From NCBI RefSeq assembly GCF_026339955.1, contig NZ_JAPEPW010000001.1, forward strand, positions 1,054,001-1,118,000: a stretch of DNA of 64,000 nucleotides, in the 5' to 3' direction. The notes beneath the pieces were generated by a model. The model was not told the DNA's origin, ran no database searches, and saw only the letters and a program-made list of their open reading frames with translations. The DNA comes from Streptomyces sp. NBC_01549 (GTDB taxonomy: Bacteria; Actinomycetota; Actinomycetes; Streptomycetales; Streptomycetaceae). Both the position numbers and the translations under genes were made by a program. Within the stretch, counting starts at the first letter, position 1. Every line of letters begins with the position of its first letter. Positions 24,437-33,219 of the stretch are shown here, piece by piece.

Positions 24437-25480
24437 TCAGCCGGCTACTCGTACGGCGAGCGCGTCGCCGACTTCCTCGGTGCTGCGGGCGGGCTTGCCC
24501 ACGCGCTCGGCGAGGTCGGCCGAGACGGCGTCCTCGATGCGGGCGGCCTCGGCCTCGTAGCCGAGGTGGCGCAGCAGGAGGGCGACGGACAGGACGGTGG
24601 CGCTGGGGTCGGCCTTGCCCTGGCCCGCGATGTCGGGCGCCGAGCCGTGCACGGGCTCGAACATCGAGGGGAACTCGCCGGAGGGGTTGATGTTCCCGCT
24701 CGCGGCGACGCCGATGCCGCCGGAGACGGCCGCGGCGAGGTCGGTGATGATGTCGCCGAAGAGGTTGTCGGTGACGATCACGTCGAAGCGCGCGGGGTCC
24801 GTGACGAGGTAGATCGTCGCGGCGTCCACGTGGATGTAGTCCGTAGTGACCTCGGGGAACTCCTCGGCCACCTTGTTGAAGACGTTCGTCCAGAGGTGAC
24901 CCGCGAAGGTCAGCACGTTGTTCTTGTGGACCAGCGTCAGCTTCTTGCGCGGGCGGGCCTGCGCGCGGGCGAAGGCGTCGCGGACGACACGCTCGACACC
25001 GAAGGCCGTGTTGACGGAGACCTCGGTGGCGACCTCGTGCTCGGTGCCCTTGCGGATCGTGCCGCCGTTGCCGGTGTACGGGCCCTCGGTGCCCTCGCGG
25101 ACCACGACGAAGTCGATCTCCGGCTGGCCGGCCAGCGGGGTGGCGACACCCGGAAGGAGCTTCGACGGACGCAGGTTGACGTGGTGGTCGAAGGCGAAGC
25201 GGAGCTTGAGCAGGAAGCCGCGCTCCAGGACGCCGGACGGGACCGAGGGGTCGCCGATCGCGCCGAGCAGGATCGCGTCGTGCCGCTTGAGGGCGTCGAG
25301 GTCGGCCTCGGTGAGGGTCTCACCGGTGGCGTGGTAACGCTTGGCCCCGAAGTCGAACTCCTTGGTCTCCAGCTTCACATCCTGCGGAAGGACGGCGGAG
25401 AGCACCTTCAGCCCCTGGGCCACGACCTCCTGGCCGATGCCGTCACCGGGGATCACTGCGAGATTGATGCTGCGAGACAT
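24437..25480 (-). CDS. leuB: 3-isopropylmalate dehydrogenase
   Basis: This 347-residue NAD-dependent enzyme oxidises and decarboxylates 3-isopropylmalate in leucine synthesis and can also serve the citramalate route. It shows [13 protein letters not shown] at the start, the substrate-binding LRPSKLLPG and [13 protein letters not shown] segments, the TLVHKNNVL motif and the catalytic [13 protein letters not shown] region with [13 protein letters not shown]. Length fits the family. The ATG at 25478-25480 is favoured by homology over an upstream start that adds 19 residues. Confidence 0.95.
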   Translation of the reverse strand: MSRSINLAVIPGDGIGQEVVAQGLKVLSAVLPQDVKLETKEFDFGAKRYHATGETLTEADLDALKRHDAILLGAIGDPSVPSGVLERGFLLKLRFAFDHHVNLRPSKLLPGVATPLAGQPEIDFVVVREGTEGPYTGNGGTIRKGTEHEVATEVSVNTAFGVERVVRDAFARAQARPRKKLTLVHKNNVLTFAGHLWTNVFNKVAEEFPEVTTDYIHVDAATIYLVTDPARFDVIVTDNLFGDIITDLAAAVSGGIGVAASGNINPSGEFPSMFEPVHGSAPDIAGQGKADPSATVLSVALLLRHLGYEAEAARIEDAVSADLAERVGKPARSTEEVGDALAVRVAG

Positions 25481-25622
25481 GAAGGCACCGTACTCCGTGT
25501 CCCATGGAATGACACGAGGTGTCCGCCATCCGGACATCGCCGGGGTGTCGCGGATCGTTTCGTCGACGTGCGTTCACCCGTACGTATGGCGGGCGTTGGG
25601 ACTTGCTGGGAAGTTCACCGAC

Positions 25623-27191
25623 ATGGACCTTCCCGACTTCGGCATTCCGCAGCAGCTCGCGAGCCGGATGAGCATGGCGGAGCAGTACGAGTACCTGCGT
25701 ACGAGGCTCACGCGGCGCCGCGCCCTGGTGTCGGCGGGCGCGTTCGCGGGCGGCGGGCTGCTGGCCGGCTGCTCGTCCCCGTCGGGGACGGTGACGCGCG
25801 GCTCCGCCACGGGCGCGAGCGTCACCGGACAGGTGCACGGTTCCGTCGTCACCCCCTTCGGCCGCCATCTCGCCTTCGGCGCCGACCCGAAGAGCCAGAT
25901 GCGCGTCTCCTGGCAGGTGCCGCTCGCCGTCCGGAGGCCGTATCTGCGGGTGGGCACGCATCCCGGGCAGCTGAGCCGGAAGATCGAGGCCGAGGTCCGC
26001 GCCCTGCACACGCCGGGGGTCAAGGGCGTACGGCCGGCACTGGAGCAGTACTACGTGCACGCGGCCCTGGACGGTCTGCGGCCCGGCACGACGTACTACT
26101 ACGGTGTCGGGCACGACGGCTTCGACCCGGCCTCACCGGCGCACAGCTCGACCATCGGCTCCTTCCGTACGGCGCCGGCGAGCCCGCGGAAGTTCGTGTT
26201 CACCGCCTTCGGCGACCAGGGCGTCAGCTCGGCCGCGCTCGCCAACGACAAGGTGCTGCTGCGCCAGAAACCCGCCTTCCACCTCCACGCGGGTGACATC
26301 TGCTACGCGGACGGGACGGGACAGGGCAAGAAGTCGGACGGGTTCGACCCCGGGTACTGGGACCTGTTCCTCAAGCAGACCGAGCCGGTGGCGAAGTCGG
26401 TGCCGTGGATGGTGACGACCGGCAACCACGACATGGAGGCCTGGTACTCGCCGGACGGGTACGGCGGCCAGGCGGCCCGTTTCTCCCTCCCGGACAGCGG
26501 CTTCGACCCGCGGACGGCACCGGGCGTCTACTCCTTCACCTACGGCAACGTCGGCATCGTGGCGCTGGACGCGAACGACGTGTCGTATGAGATTCCCGCC
26601 AACCAGGGCTACACGGGCGGCCGGCAGACGAAGTGGCTGGACCGGAAGCTGGGCGAGCTGCGCTCCTCGACGGCGGTGGACTTCATCGTGGTCTTCTTCC
26701 ACCACTGCGCCTACTCGACGTCCGCGCACGCCTCCGACGGCGGGGTGCGCGCGCAGTGGCTGCCGCTCTTCGCCAAGCACCAGGTGGATCTGGTGATCAA
26801 CGGGCACAACCACGTGTACGAGCGGACGGACGCCATCAAGAAGGGCGCGGTGGGCCGTTCGGTGCCGGTGGGCGGCTCGACGGATCCGACGCGGGACGGG
26901 ACCGTCTACGTCACCGCGGGCGGCGGCGGCAAGGATCTGTACGGCTTCCCGTCGGGAGTGAAGGACAGCTACGAGGGGCATGTCGGCCGCCACGAGCCCG
27001 TGAGCAGCTTCCACTGGACCAAATCTCAGGACCAGCAGCGGGAGACGGTGGAGTGGTCCCGGGTACGGTACGCCGGCTTCTCCTTCCTCTCGGTGGAGGC
27101 GGAGGCGGGCACGGCGCCCCGGCTCAAGGTGTCGGCGCTCGCGGAGAGCGGCAAGCGCATCGACCACTTCGAGGTGCGGCGCGGGGCGTGA
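25623..27191 (+). CDS. Purple acid phosphatase-like metallophosphoesterase lipoprotein
   Basis: This 522-residue protein is exported. A twin-arginine segment (LTRRRALVSAGAFAGGG) leads to a lipobox LLAGC, so it should be lipid-anchored outside the membrane. A fibronectin-like purple acid phosphatase N-domain (about 65-175) precedes the metallophosphoesterase core with AFGDQGV, HAGDICYAD, TTGNHDME, FFHHCAYS and VINGHNHVYER, the five blocks that bind the two metal ions. It probably releases phosphate from extracellular phosphomonoesters. I see no clear PHO box in front of it. Confidence 0.9.
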   Translation: MDLPDFGIPQQLASRMSMAEQYEYLRTRLTRRRALVSAGAFAGGGLLAGCSSPSGTVTRGSATGASVTGQVHGSVVTPFGRHLAFGADPKSQMRVSWQVPLAVRRPYLRVGTHPGQLSRKIEAEVRALHTPGVKGVRPALEQYYVHAALDGLRPGTTYYYGVGHDGFDPASPAHSSTIGSFRTAPASPRKFVFTAFGDQGVSSAALANDKVLLRQKPAFHLHAGDICYADGTGQGKKSDGFDPGYWDLFLKQTEPVAKSVPWMVTTGNHDMEAWYSPDGYGGQAARFSLPDSGFDPRTAPGVYSFTYGNVGIVALDANDVSYEIPANQGYTGGRQTKWLDRKLGELRSSTAVDFIVVFFHHCAYSTSAHASDGGVRAQWLPLFAKHQVDLVINGHNHVYERTDAIKKGAVGRSVPVGGSTDPTRDGTVYVTAGGGGKDLYGFPSGVKDSYEGHVGRHEPVSSFHWTKSQDQQRETVEWSRVRYAGFSFLSVEAEAGTAPRLKVSALAESGKRIDHFEVRRGA

Positions 27192-27199
27192 ACCCCGCG

Positions 27200-27220
27200 C
27201 CGCACCCCGTGCGGGTGCGG
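27200..27220 (+). terminator. Terminator after the phosphoesterase gene
   Basis: CCGCACCC-CGTGC-GGGTGCGG forms an 8-bp perfect stem nine bases after the stop codon and lies between convergent genes. Confidence 0.6.
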
Positions 27221-27249
27221 CTCCCGGTACGAAAGGTGGTGCGGGCGGG

Positions 27250-27378
27250 TCAGTGACCCGTCTCGCCACCGTTGTCCCTGCGGTCGAGGGCGCGCTGGAG
27301 GGCGGCGGCCGCGTTCTTACGGTCGGACTCACTCGTGCGGGACACGTGGCGGACTCGGCGGACGGTCGTCTCGGCCAT
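27250..27378 (-). CDS. Small basic conserved-type protein, 42 residues
   Basis: MAETTVRRVRHVSR begins a short, strongly basic, helical protein ending RDNGGETGH. It carries an AAGGAG ten bases before the ATG. Similar 40-45-residue MAE-type small proteins occur in many Streptomyces, but none has a known role. Its charge pattern (Arg-rich with an Ala-Leu helix) would suit nucleic acid or ribosome contact; this is speculation. Confidence 0.6.
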   Translation of the reverse strand: MAETTVRRVRHVSRTSESDRKNAAAALQRALDRRDNGGETGH

Positions 27379-27583
27379 GATGGATCGACTCCTTGCCTCC
27401 GGAAAGCGGCCCGGAAGGGGCCACCGGAAGTGCGATGAGGAAGGGATACGAGACGCCGGGGCGGGGATCGGTGCCGCAGGGGTTGCCTGCCAGGGGCACC
27501 GGCTCACGACCGCCATTCGCTTGGTCTAGCGAGACGTTCGGCTCCTACAAAACTAAGCGAGGACGGAGCATCTGTCTCCACAA

Positions 27584-27898
27584 TTACTCGGACTTCCTAC
27601 TATCTGAGACGGTGGATTGGGTCACACGCCCCTGACCTGGGGCTACAGTTCGCGCGGCGTCGCCCGCCGCGGGGTGCAGCCGCAGGGCGCCCGCCATCGG
27701 AATGAGACACAGCACGCCGAGCACCACGAACGCGACGGCGTACGCCGAGCGCGTCCCGTCCGTCAGCGCCGCGCCCCCGCGAAGCGCGACGGCGGTGAGG
27801 GCCACGCCCAGCCCCGCGGCCAGTTGGTGGGAGGTCGCGAAGAGGGCGTTGGCATCGCGCAGGCGCTCTGGCGGGGTCTCGCTGAAGGCGATGGTCGC
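27584..27898 (-). pseudogene. C-terminal piece of an MFS transporter gene split by an IS
   Basis: Reading leftwards on the minus strand from the element border: ATIAFSETPPERLRDANALF, then SHQLAAGLGVALTAVALRGG, a final membrane helix (AVAFVVLGVLCLIPMAGALRL) and the stop. It continues the fragment at 29447-29725, which ends SVGLSGY at the other border, so the joined sequence SGY-ATIAFSE restores a normal EmrB-type drug transporter motif. Confidence 0.8.
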
Positions 27899-28060
27899 TT
27901 GACTTGCTCCTCGGGCTGGAGCCCGAGGATTCTGGCCTTCTCGTCCGTTGCTGTGCCGTTACGCGGCACGGGGTGCGGGCGGGAATCCGTGGCTTCCTGT
28001 TTCTTCGCGCTGTGCCGGGACGAGTCCTGGTCTTACCTGCGCTCCGCAGGCTGTCACCGC
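27899..28060 (-). ncRNA. Predicted omega/reRNA region at the right end of the tnpB element
   Basis: In IS200/IS605 elements the guide RNA for TnpB is transcribed from the 3' end of tnpB through the right-end hairpin, with the guide taken from DNA beyond the border. Here the right-end hairpin at 27909-27928 and the final AGTCAA would make the scaffold, and the guide would start in MFS sequence from 27898 leftwards (GCGACCATCGCCTTC). The left limit of the RNA in the tnpB gene is a guess. Confidence 0.4.
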
Positions 28061-29181
28061 CAGTCCGGCGGCCGTTTTGACGTTCTTCGCGGCGTTGTGG
28101 TCCCGGTCGTGGAGGGTGCCGCAGGCGGTGCAGGTCCATTCCCGGACGTTCAGGGGCTTGGGGCCGTCTTTGACACCGCAGGCCGAGCAGGTCTGGGAGG
28201 TCGGCTCGAACCGGCCGATCCTGACCAGGGTCCGCCCGTACCGGGCCGCCTTGTACTCCAGCATGTGCACGAACGCCGACCATCCCGCGTCGTGGACACT
28301 CCTGGCCAGCCTGGTACGCGCCAGTCCTTTCACCGCCAGATCCTCCACGCCGATCGCTTGGTTCTCGCGGATCAGCGTCGAGGAGAGCTGGTGGTGGAAC
28401 TCCCGGCGGGCGTCGGCCACCTGCGCGTGGGCGCGGGCGACCTTGAGGCGGGCCTTCTCCCGGTTCTTGGATCCCTTCTGCTTGCGAGACAGCTCCCGCT
28501 GGGCCTTCTTCAGCTTCTTCTCCGCCCGGCGCAGAAACCGAGGACTGTCGATCTTCGTCCCGTCGGAGAGGACGGCGAAGTGGGTCAGGCCCAGGTCGAT
28601 GCCGACCGTTTGGTCGGTGTCGGGCATGCGGGCGGCGTCGGCGGCCGGGTCGGTGTCGATGACGAACGAGGCGAAGTACCGTCCGGCCGCGTCCTTGATC
28701 ACGGTGACCGAGGAGGGCTGTGCGGGCAGGGTCCTCGACCACTTCACCTTCACCGCGCCGATCTTCGGGAGGTTCAGCCTCCCGGAACCGGTGATCGACC
28801 AGCGGGCATTGGCCGTGAAGCGGATCGACTGCCGGCTGTCCTTGCGGGACTTGAAGCGGGGCGCACCGCTCTTCGCGCCCTTCCGCTCGCCCTTCAGGGA
28901 GGCGAAGAAGTTCCGGTACGCGGATTCCGCGTCGCGCAGGGACTGCTGGAGCACCACTGAGGAGACCTCGCCCAGCCAGGACCGGTCGGGTGTCTGCTTG
29001 GCCTGGGTGATCAGTTTCTGGGACAGCACACCCGCCGTGGGGAAGGGTTCGCCCGCCCTGCGGGCGTCCTCGCGGGCGCGCACGCATCGTTGTACACGAC
29101 GCGAGCGCACCCGAACGCCCTGACCAGCGCGAGGCGTTGGCCCGGTTCCGGGTACAGCCTGAAGGCGTACCGAAGCTGCAT
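27959..29181 (-). pseudogene. tnpB: TnpB RNA-guided nuclease with a 5' frameshift
   Basis: From ATG at 29179-29181 the normal N-terminus reads MQLRYAFRLYPEPGQRLALV and continues to VVYNDA, then a one-base loss near 29085 shifts the frame; the continuation RAREDARRAGEPFPTAGVLS is in the frame that ends at 27959. Downstream the catalytic set is complete: RuvC-I Asp in VGIDLGLTHFAVL, RuvC-II Glu in IGVEDLAVKGL, the CSACG/CTACG zinc finger, and RuvC-III Asp in HDRDHNAAKNV. A GTG just after the shift could start a protein lacking about 33 residues. Intact copies are about 405-410 residues. Confidence 0.8.
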
Positions 29182-29446
29182 GCGGTGATCGTACGAACGA
29201 GCGCCGCCCGCTACCAGAGGGAACGTATGAACGGTCGATACTCCCCTTGAACCGGGGGAGCGGAACGGGCCGAACGGGGGAGGCGTTGCCCGGCTTCGCC
29301 GGACCGGGCCCCGTGACGCTCCGCGCCGGCCGTGGTGACGCCTGCGCCCTCATGCTCCGCAGGACAGCATCCGTGACGCTCCACGCCACCATGACAGATT
29401 CGCTTCACCACCGGCCTGAAGGCCGATGCACTGCGAATGAATCCCG

Positions 29447-29725
29447 GTAGCCGCTGAGACCGACCGAACGGGCGACACCGGAGAGCACCGCGACGACCGC
29501 GATCACCGCGACCGGCGTCCCCTGCGTGAACAGCGCGCAGGCCGCGGTGGTGACCGCGAGCCCGAGCGTGGAGACGCTCAGCAGTGGACGGAAGCCGAAG
29601 CGGTTGATCAGATACGTCGTCGCGGGCTTGACCCCGATGTTCCCCACGAAGACGAACAGCACCACCGCGCCCGACCTCACCGCGCTCCAGCCGAACACCT
29701 CCTGGAAGAGCAACGGCGCTGGCAT
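29447..29725 (-). pseudogene. Middle piece of the same MFS transporter gene
   Basis: The minus strand reads LLFQEVFGWSAVRSGAVVLF, two or three further membrane helices (LLSVSTLGLAVTTAACALFT, VAVIAVVAVLSGVARSVGLS) and stops being MFS at the element border. Upstream of 29725 the family sequence ends abruptly and a stop codon follows, so the N-terminal two thirds of the transporter are lost independently of the IS. Confidence 0.75.
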
Positions 29726-29921
29726 GAGTGGCGGAGGAGGTCAGGTGCGTCGTCGACGCATCCGGGTGAGGGTGACGGTCACAGCACGTCCCCCTCCCAC
29801 CGAGCGAAGCAATTGATCCCATCTCTGATGCGGTCAGACGCCTTGACAGTCCCATCACGCACCTTCACTCTCAGAATCATCGGATGAATACAGGAGATGG
29901 CTGCGAGAAGGAGGGTTCCTG

Positions 29922-31871
29922 ATGTCGGTCCAGTTACGGGCCCGCACCATCGTGTTGACGCTCTGTTCCACCCTGCTCGCCACGGCGGTGGCGGCGCTCC
30001 CCGCCCGCGCCGAGGGCACGGCACGGGCCGCCTGGGAGGTGAAGGGGCCGCACGGCTCCCCGACCGCGGTCGTCGCACTCGACCGGACGGACGGGCGTCC
30101 CACGCTCGCCGTGAGACGCGAGGGCAGAACGGTCCTGGAACCCTCCCCCCTCGGCCTGGTCACCGAACAGAGCGACTTCTCCCGGGGGTTGACCCTCGCC
30201 GGACGCTCCGAGCGCACGATCACCGAGCACTACACCAGTCCGACCGGCAAGTCCCGCGACCGCGTCGCCCGCATGACCGAGGCCCGCTTCCGCTTCCGCA
30301 CCGCCGACGGCTCCCGCCTCGACCTGGTGACACGGGTCGCCCGCGACGGCGTCGCCTACCGCTACGTCCTGCCGCGAAACCACGGCGACGTGCTGCGCGA
30401 GGCCTCCGCCTTCACCCTCCCCACCGGCGCGAACGCCCTCCTCGGCGGCTACCGCGCCGACAACGAGCTCCCCTTCACCCGCTACGACTCCGCGGCGTCG
30501 GCACCGGCCGGCGCGTACATGATGCAGGGGCTGTTCCGGACGGACGGGGGAAGCGGCGACGGGGGCAGCGCCTCCGGCAGCGACGGCGACTACGCCCTGA
30601 TCGCCGAGTCGGACGTCAACGGCACCTACGCGGGCGCCCACTTGACGCACGCCGCGAACTCCTCGACATACGGGCTGAGTCTCTGGAACGACGAGCCGAT
30701 CGTGACGACCGGCGCGCTCACCACCCCGTGGCGCGCGATCGTCACCGGCGATCTCGCGACCGTCACCGAGTCGACGTTCATCGACGACCTCGCCCCGGCG
30801 TCCCGGGTCCGCGACACCTCGTGGATCAAGCCGGGCCCCGCACTGTGGACCTGGCTGGCGGGCGGCAAGGAGGCGGGGCAGAGCCTGGCCGCGCAGGAGA
30901 AGTACGTGGACTACGCGGCCGAGCGCGGTTGGCCGTATGAAGTGGTCGACGCGGGCTGGTACTTCAAGGCGGACGCCTGGGACGTGATCGATCCCGAGTG
31001 GCAGACGGACAGCTGGATGCCGGAACTGGTGCGCTACGCGGCGGCCAAGGGCGTCGGCATCCACGTCTGGCTGCACTACAGCCTGCTGACCGATCCCGTC
31101 GAGCGCGAGAAGTGGCTTTCCACGCTGTCACGTTGGGGCGTCAAGGGAGTGAAGATCGACTTCATGGACTCGGAGTCCCAGGAGCGGATGCGCTGGTACG
31201 ACGACGTGCTGGAGTCCACGGCCCACCACCACCTCATGGTGAACTTCCACGGCTCGACGATCCCCAAGGGCATCCAGCGCACCTGGCCGCAGGTCATGAC
31301 GATGGAGGGCGTCGGCGGTGAGGAGAAGCGCAACAACACGGCGGTGCAGCTGGCCTCGCTCCCCTTCACCCGCAATGTCATCGGCTCCATGGACTTCACC
31401 CCGGGCGCCTTCCACCGCCCGTACCGCCCCAACGTCGCCTCGGACGCGGGTGAGCTGGGCCTGAGCGTCCTGTACGAGTCCGGGATCCAGAACCTCTCCG
31501 GCACCCCGGAGTCGTACGACGCGCGGCCCGAGGCCCGCCGTTATCTGGAGCAGCTCCCCGCCCGCTGGGAGGAGACCCGGCTGCTGACCGGTGACCCGGG
31601 CCGCTCGGCGGTCCTGGCCCGGCGCGCCGCCGACGGCCGGTGGTTCATCGGCGGCACGTTCACGGGCGCGGCCCGCACGGTCGACGTACCGATGCGGCTG
31701 GGCACCGGCCGCTGGCTGGTGGAGACCCTGACGGACGGGCCGTCGGGGCTGGTGCGCGAGACGCACGTCGTCCGGGGCGGCGGCACGCTGACCGTACCGG
31801 TCGTGGCGGACGGCGGCTTCGCGGCGCTCGCCTGTCGCGCACGCGAGGGCCGTACCACCTGCGAAAACTGA
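29922..31871 (+). CDS. Secreted glycoside hydrolase family 97 protein
   Basis: This 649-residue enzyme starts with a signal peptide (TIVLTLCSTLLATAVAALPARA). The N-terminal beta-sandwich (about 35-290) includes EHYTSPTGKSRDR and ATYGLS-like segments. The TIM barrel begins at PGPALWTWLAGGKEAGQS and shows VVDAGWYF, VWLHYSLL and GVKIDFMDSE, whose Asp fits the catalytic nucleophile of retaining GH97 alpha-galactosidases. A C-terminal beta domain follows. GH97 acts on alpha-glucosides or alpha-galactosides; the KIDFMDSE motif favours the retaining group. AAGGAGGG lies seven bases before the ATG. It stands alone. Confidence 0.92.
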   Translation: MSVQLRARTIVLTLCSTLLATAVAALPARAEGTARAAWEVKGPHGSPTAVVALDRTDGRPTLAVRREGRTVLEPSPLGLVTEQSDFSRGLTLAGRSERTITEHYTSPTGKSRDRVARMTEARFRFRTADGSRLDLVTRVARDGVAYRYVLPRNHGDVLREASAFTLPTGANALLGGYRADNELPFTRYDSAASAPAGAYMMQGLFRTDGGSGDGGSASGSDGDYALIAESDVNGTYAGAHLTHAANSSTYGLSLWNDEPIVTTGALTTPWRAIVTGDLATVTESTFIDDLAPASRVRDTSWIKPGPALWTWLAGGKEAGQSLAAQEKYVDYAAERGWPYEVVDAGWYFKADAWDVIDPEWQTDSWMPELVRYAAAKGVGIHVWLHYSLLTDPVEREKWLSTLSRWGVKGVKIDFMDSESQERMRWYDDVLESTAHHHLMVNFHGSTIPKGIQRTWPQVMTMEGVGGEEKRNNTAVQLASLPFTRNVIGSMDFTPGAFHRPYRPNVASDAGELGLSVLYESGIQNLSGTPESYDARPEARRYLEQLPARWEETRLLTGDPGRSAVLARRAADGRWFIGGTFTGAARTVDVPMRLGTGRWLVETLTDGPSGLVRETHVVRGGGTLTVPVVADGGFAALACRAREGRTTCEN

Positions 31872-32013
31872 CCCACCCCTCCCCTGGCCCCGTCCGGGGT
31901 CAGGGGAGCCGTTCGTGCACGACGACCGCCGACGGCTCAGAAGCGGATCGCCCACACGACTGATCCTCCGCGCGGCATGCGACATCGGACTCCGCCGGGG
32001 GAACGGTGACGTC

Positions 32014-32220
32014 ATGAGCGACACGACCAAAGCACTGCTCGAGGGCGGCCCGGACGATCTGCCGGAACGAATCGTCCCGGTCCCGCCCCCTGGAACGGAC
32101 GTGAAGATCGAGTTGCGCGCTGGATACGAACACTTCAGGGCGACCCCACGGCACGCGGACACACCGGAGGGCAGGCTGCCCGTGTACGAGTGGTGGGAGC
32201 GGACGGAGTTCGCCGGGTAA
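32014..32220 (+). CDS. DUF5988-like small protein
   Basis: This 68-residue acidic protein reads MSDTTKALLEGGPDDLPERI at the start and ends YEWWERTEFAG. The ALLEGGPDDLP opening, a central hydrophilic KIELRAGYEHF and a terminal aromatic YEWWERTE are typical of DUF5988, small Streptomyces proteins often found near secondary metabolism genes. No function is known. The frame is open upstream, but the ATG at 32014 begins the conserved domain and has GGGGGAA in front. Confidence 0.75.
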   Translation: MSDTTKALLEGGPDDLPERIVPVPPPGTDVKIELRAGYEHFRATPRHADTPEGRLPVYEWWERTEFAG

Positions 32221-32251
32221 CGCCGCGCCCGCCACGGCGGGGGACGGCGGA

Positions 32252-33115
32252 TCACCGCAACGCCGCCGTCACCGCCTCCCCGAAGCCCTTCGGGTCCTCG
32301 ACCCACGGCAGGTGCCCGGCCTCCGGCAGGATCACCCGGCGCACCCGGGGCAGGGCCCGCTCCAGTGAGTCCACCGCCGAACGCGGCCGGATGTCGAGCG
32401 CCCCGTCGACGACGACCACGGGCAGGTCGAGCTTTTGGCACGCGGCGTACAGCTCCGGGGTGCCCCAGGTCCTTCTCCGCTCGGCGTTGAAGGCCTTGTT
32501 GCACTCGGTGTTGATGTCGAACCAGGGCTCGGCCATCCGCCCGGCATGCTCCAGGTCCCGCTCGCGGTCCACGAACTCGGCGGACCACTGCAGCACCGCA
32601 CACTCCCGTTCCGCCGCCTCGGAGCGAAGGGGACGGTCCGTCAACTCGCGCCAGCGGGCCAGGCGTTCGGGACGCTCGCCCAGCCGGGCGAGGAGGTTCG
32701 CCTTGTAGTCGCCGAACCAGTCGGAGTCGGGCCCGATCCCCGTACCGCTCACATAGATCAGCGCGTTCACCCGCTCGGGATGGGCCAGCGCGTAGCTCAG
32801 CACCAGCTGCGCACCCCACGAGTGGCCGAGCAGCGTCATCCGCTCCAGCCCGAAGTGCCGGCGTACGGCCTCCAGGTCGGCGACGAACCGCTCGCTCGTC
32901 CAGGGCCCGGCGTACGGCTGGGACCGTCCGCAGCCGCGCTGGTCCCAGCGGTGAACGGTGGCCCGGTCCGCCAGTGATCCGGCCATGTCCTCGAACATGT
33001 CCCACAGACCGGGTCCGCCGTGGCACAGCACGAGCGGGGGGCCTTCACCCGACCGCCGCGCCCACAGACGTACTCCGTCGTCGGTCTCGACCGTCTCGCT
33101 TCGCGTCAGGGCCAT
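32252..33115 (-). CDS. Alpha/beta hydrolase, proline iminopeptidase-like
   Basis: This 287-residue serine hydrolase has the oxyanion segment LCHGGPG, the DQRGCGRSQPY block typical of peptidase family S33, the nucleophile elbow GHSWGAQ, the acid in VVDGALDIRP and the catalytic His in PEAGHLPW. Proline iminopeptidases remove N-terminal proline from peptides, though substrate cannot be assigned safely. It lies directly downstream of the proline catabolic genes on the same strand with a 104-base gap, so a link to proline supply is possible. Confidence 0.88.
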   Translation of the reverse strand: MALTRSETVETDDGVRLWARRSGEGPPLVLCHGGPGLWDMFEDMAGSLADRATVHRWDQRGCGRSQPYAGPWTSERFVADLEAVRRHFGLERMTLLGHSWGAQLVLSYALAHPERVNALIYVSGTGIGPDSDWFGDYKANLLARLGERPERLARWRELTDRPLRSEAAERECAVLQWSAEFVDRERDLEHAGRMAEPWFDINTECNKAFNAERRRTWGTPELYAACQKLDLPVVVVDGALDIRPRSAVDSLERALPRVRRVILPEAGHLPWVEDPKGFGEAVTAALR

Positions 33116-33219
33116 GGGGAGATTCTGCCCGGAGACGTCCGAAGACGCCCCGACATGGAGACGGGCCGGGAAGTCCGCTCGGAGGTCAGGCTTCCCGGCC
33201 CGGGTATCGGAAGGGCTGA

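Larger units (their letters stand above)
27899..29446 (-). mobile_element. IS200/IS605-type element carrying only tnpB
   Basis: The element interrupts an MFS gene; deleting 27899-29446 joins the reading frame exactly. On the minus strand the left end follows GGCTAC and has a hairpin CGGCCT-TC-AGGCCG 21 bases inside (29425-29412). The right end has a 9-bp hairpin CCTCGGGCT-CC-AGCCCGAGG (27928-27909) and finishes AGCAAGTCAA. There are no terminal inverted repeats or target duplication. Subterminal hairpins and a TCAA right cleavage site are features of IS608-like elements moved as single strands by a TnpA Y1 transposase. No tnpA is present, so it would need one supplied in trans. Confidence 0.85.
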
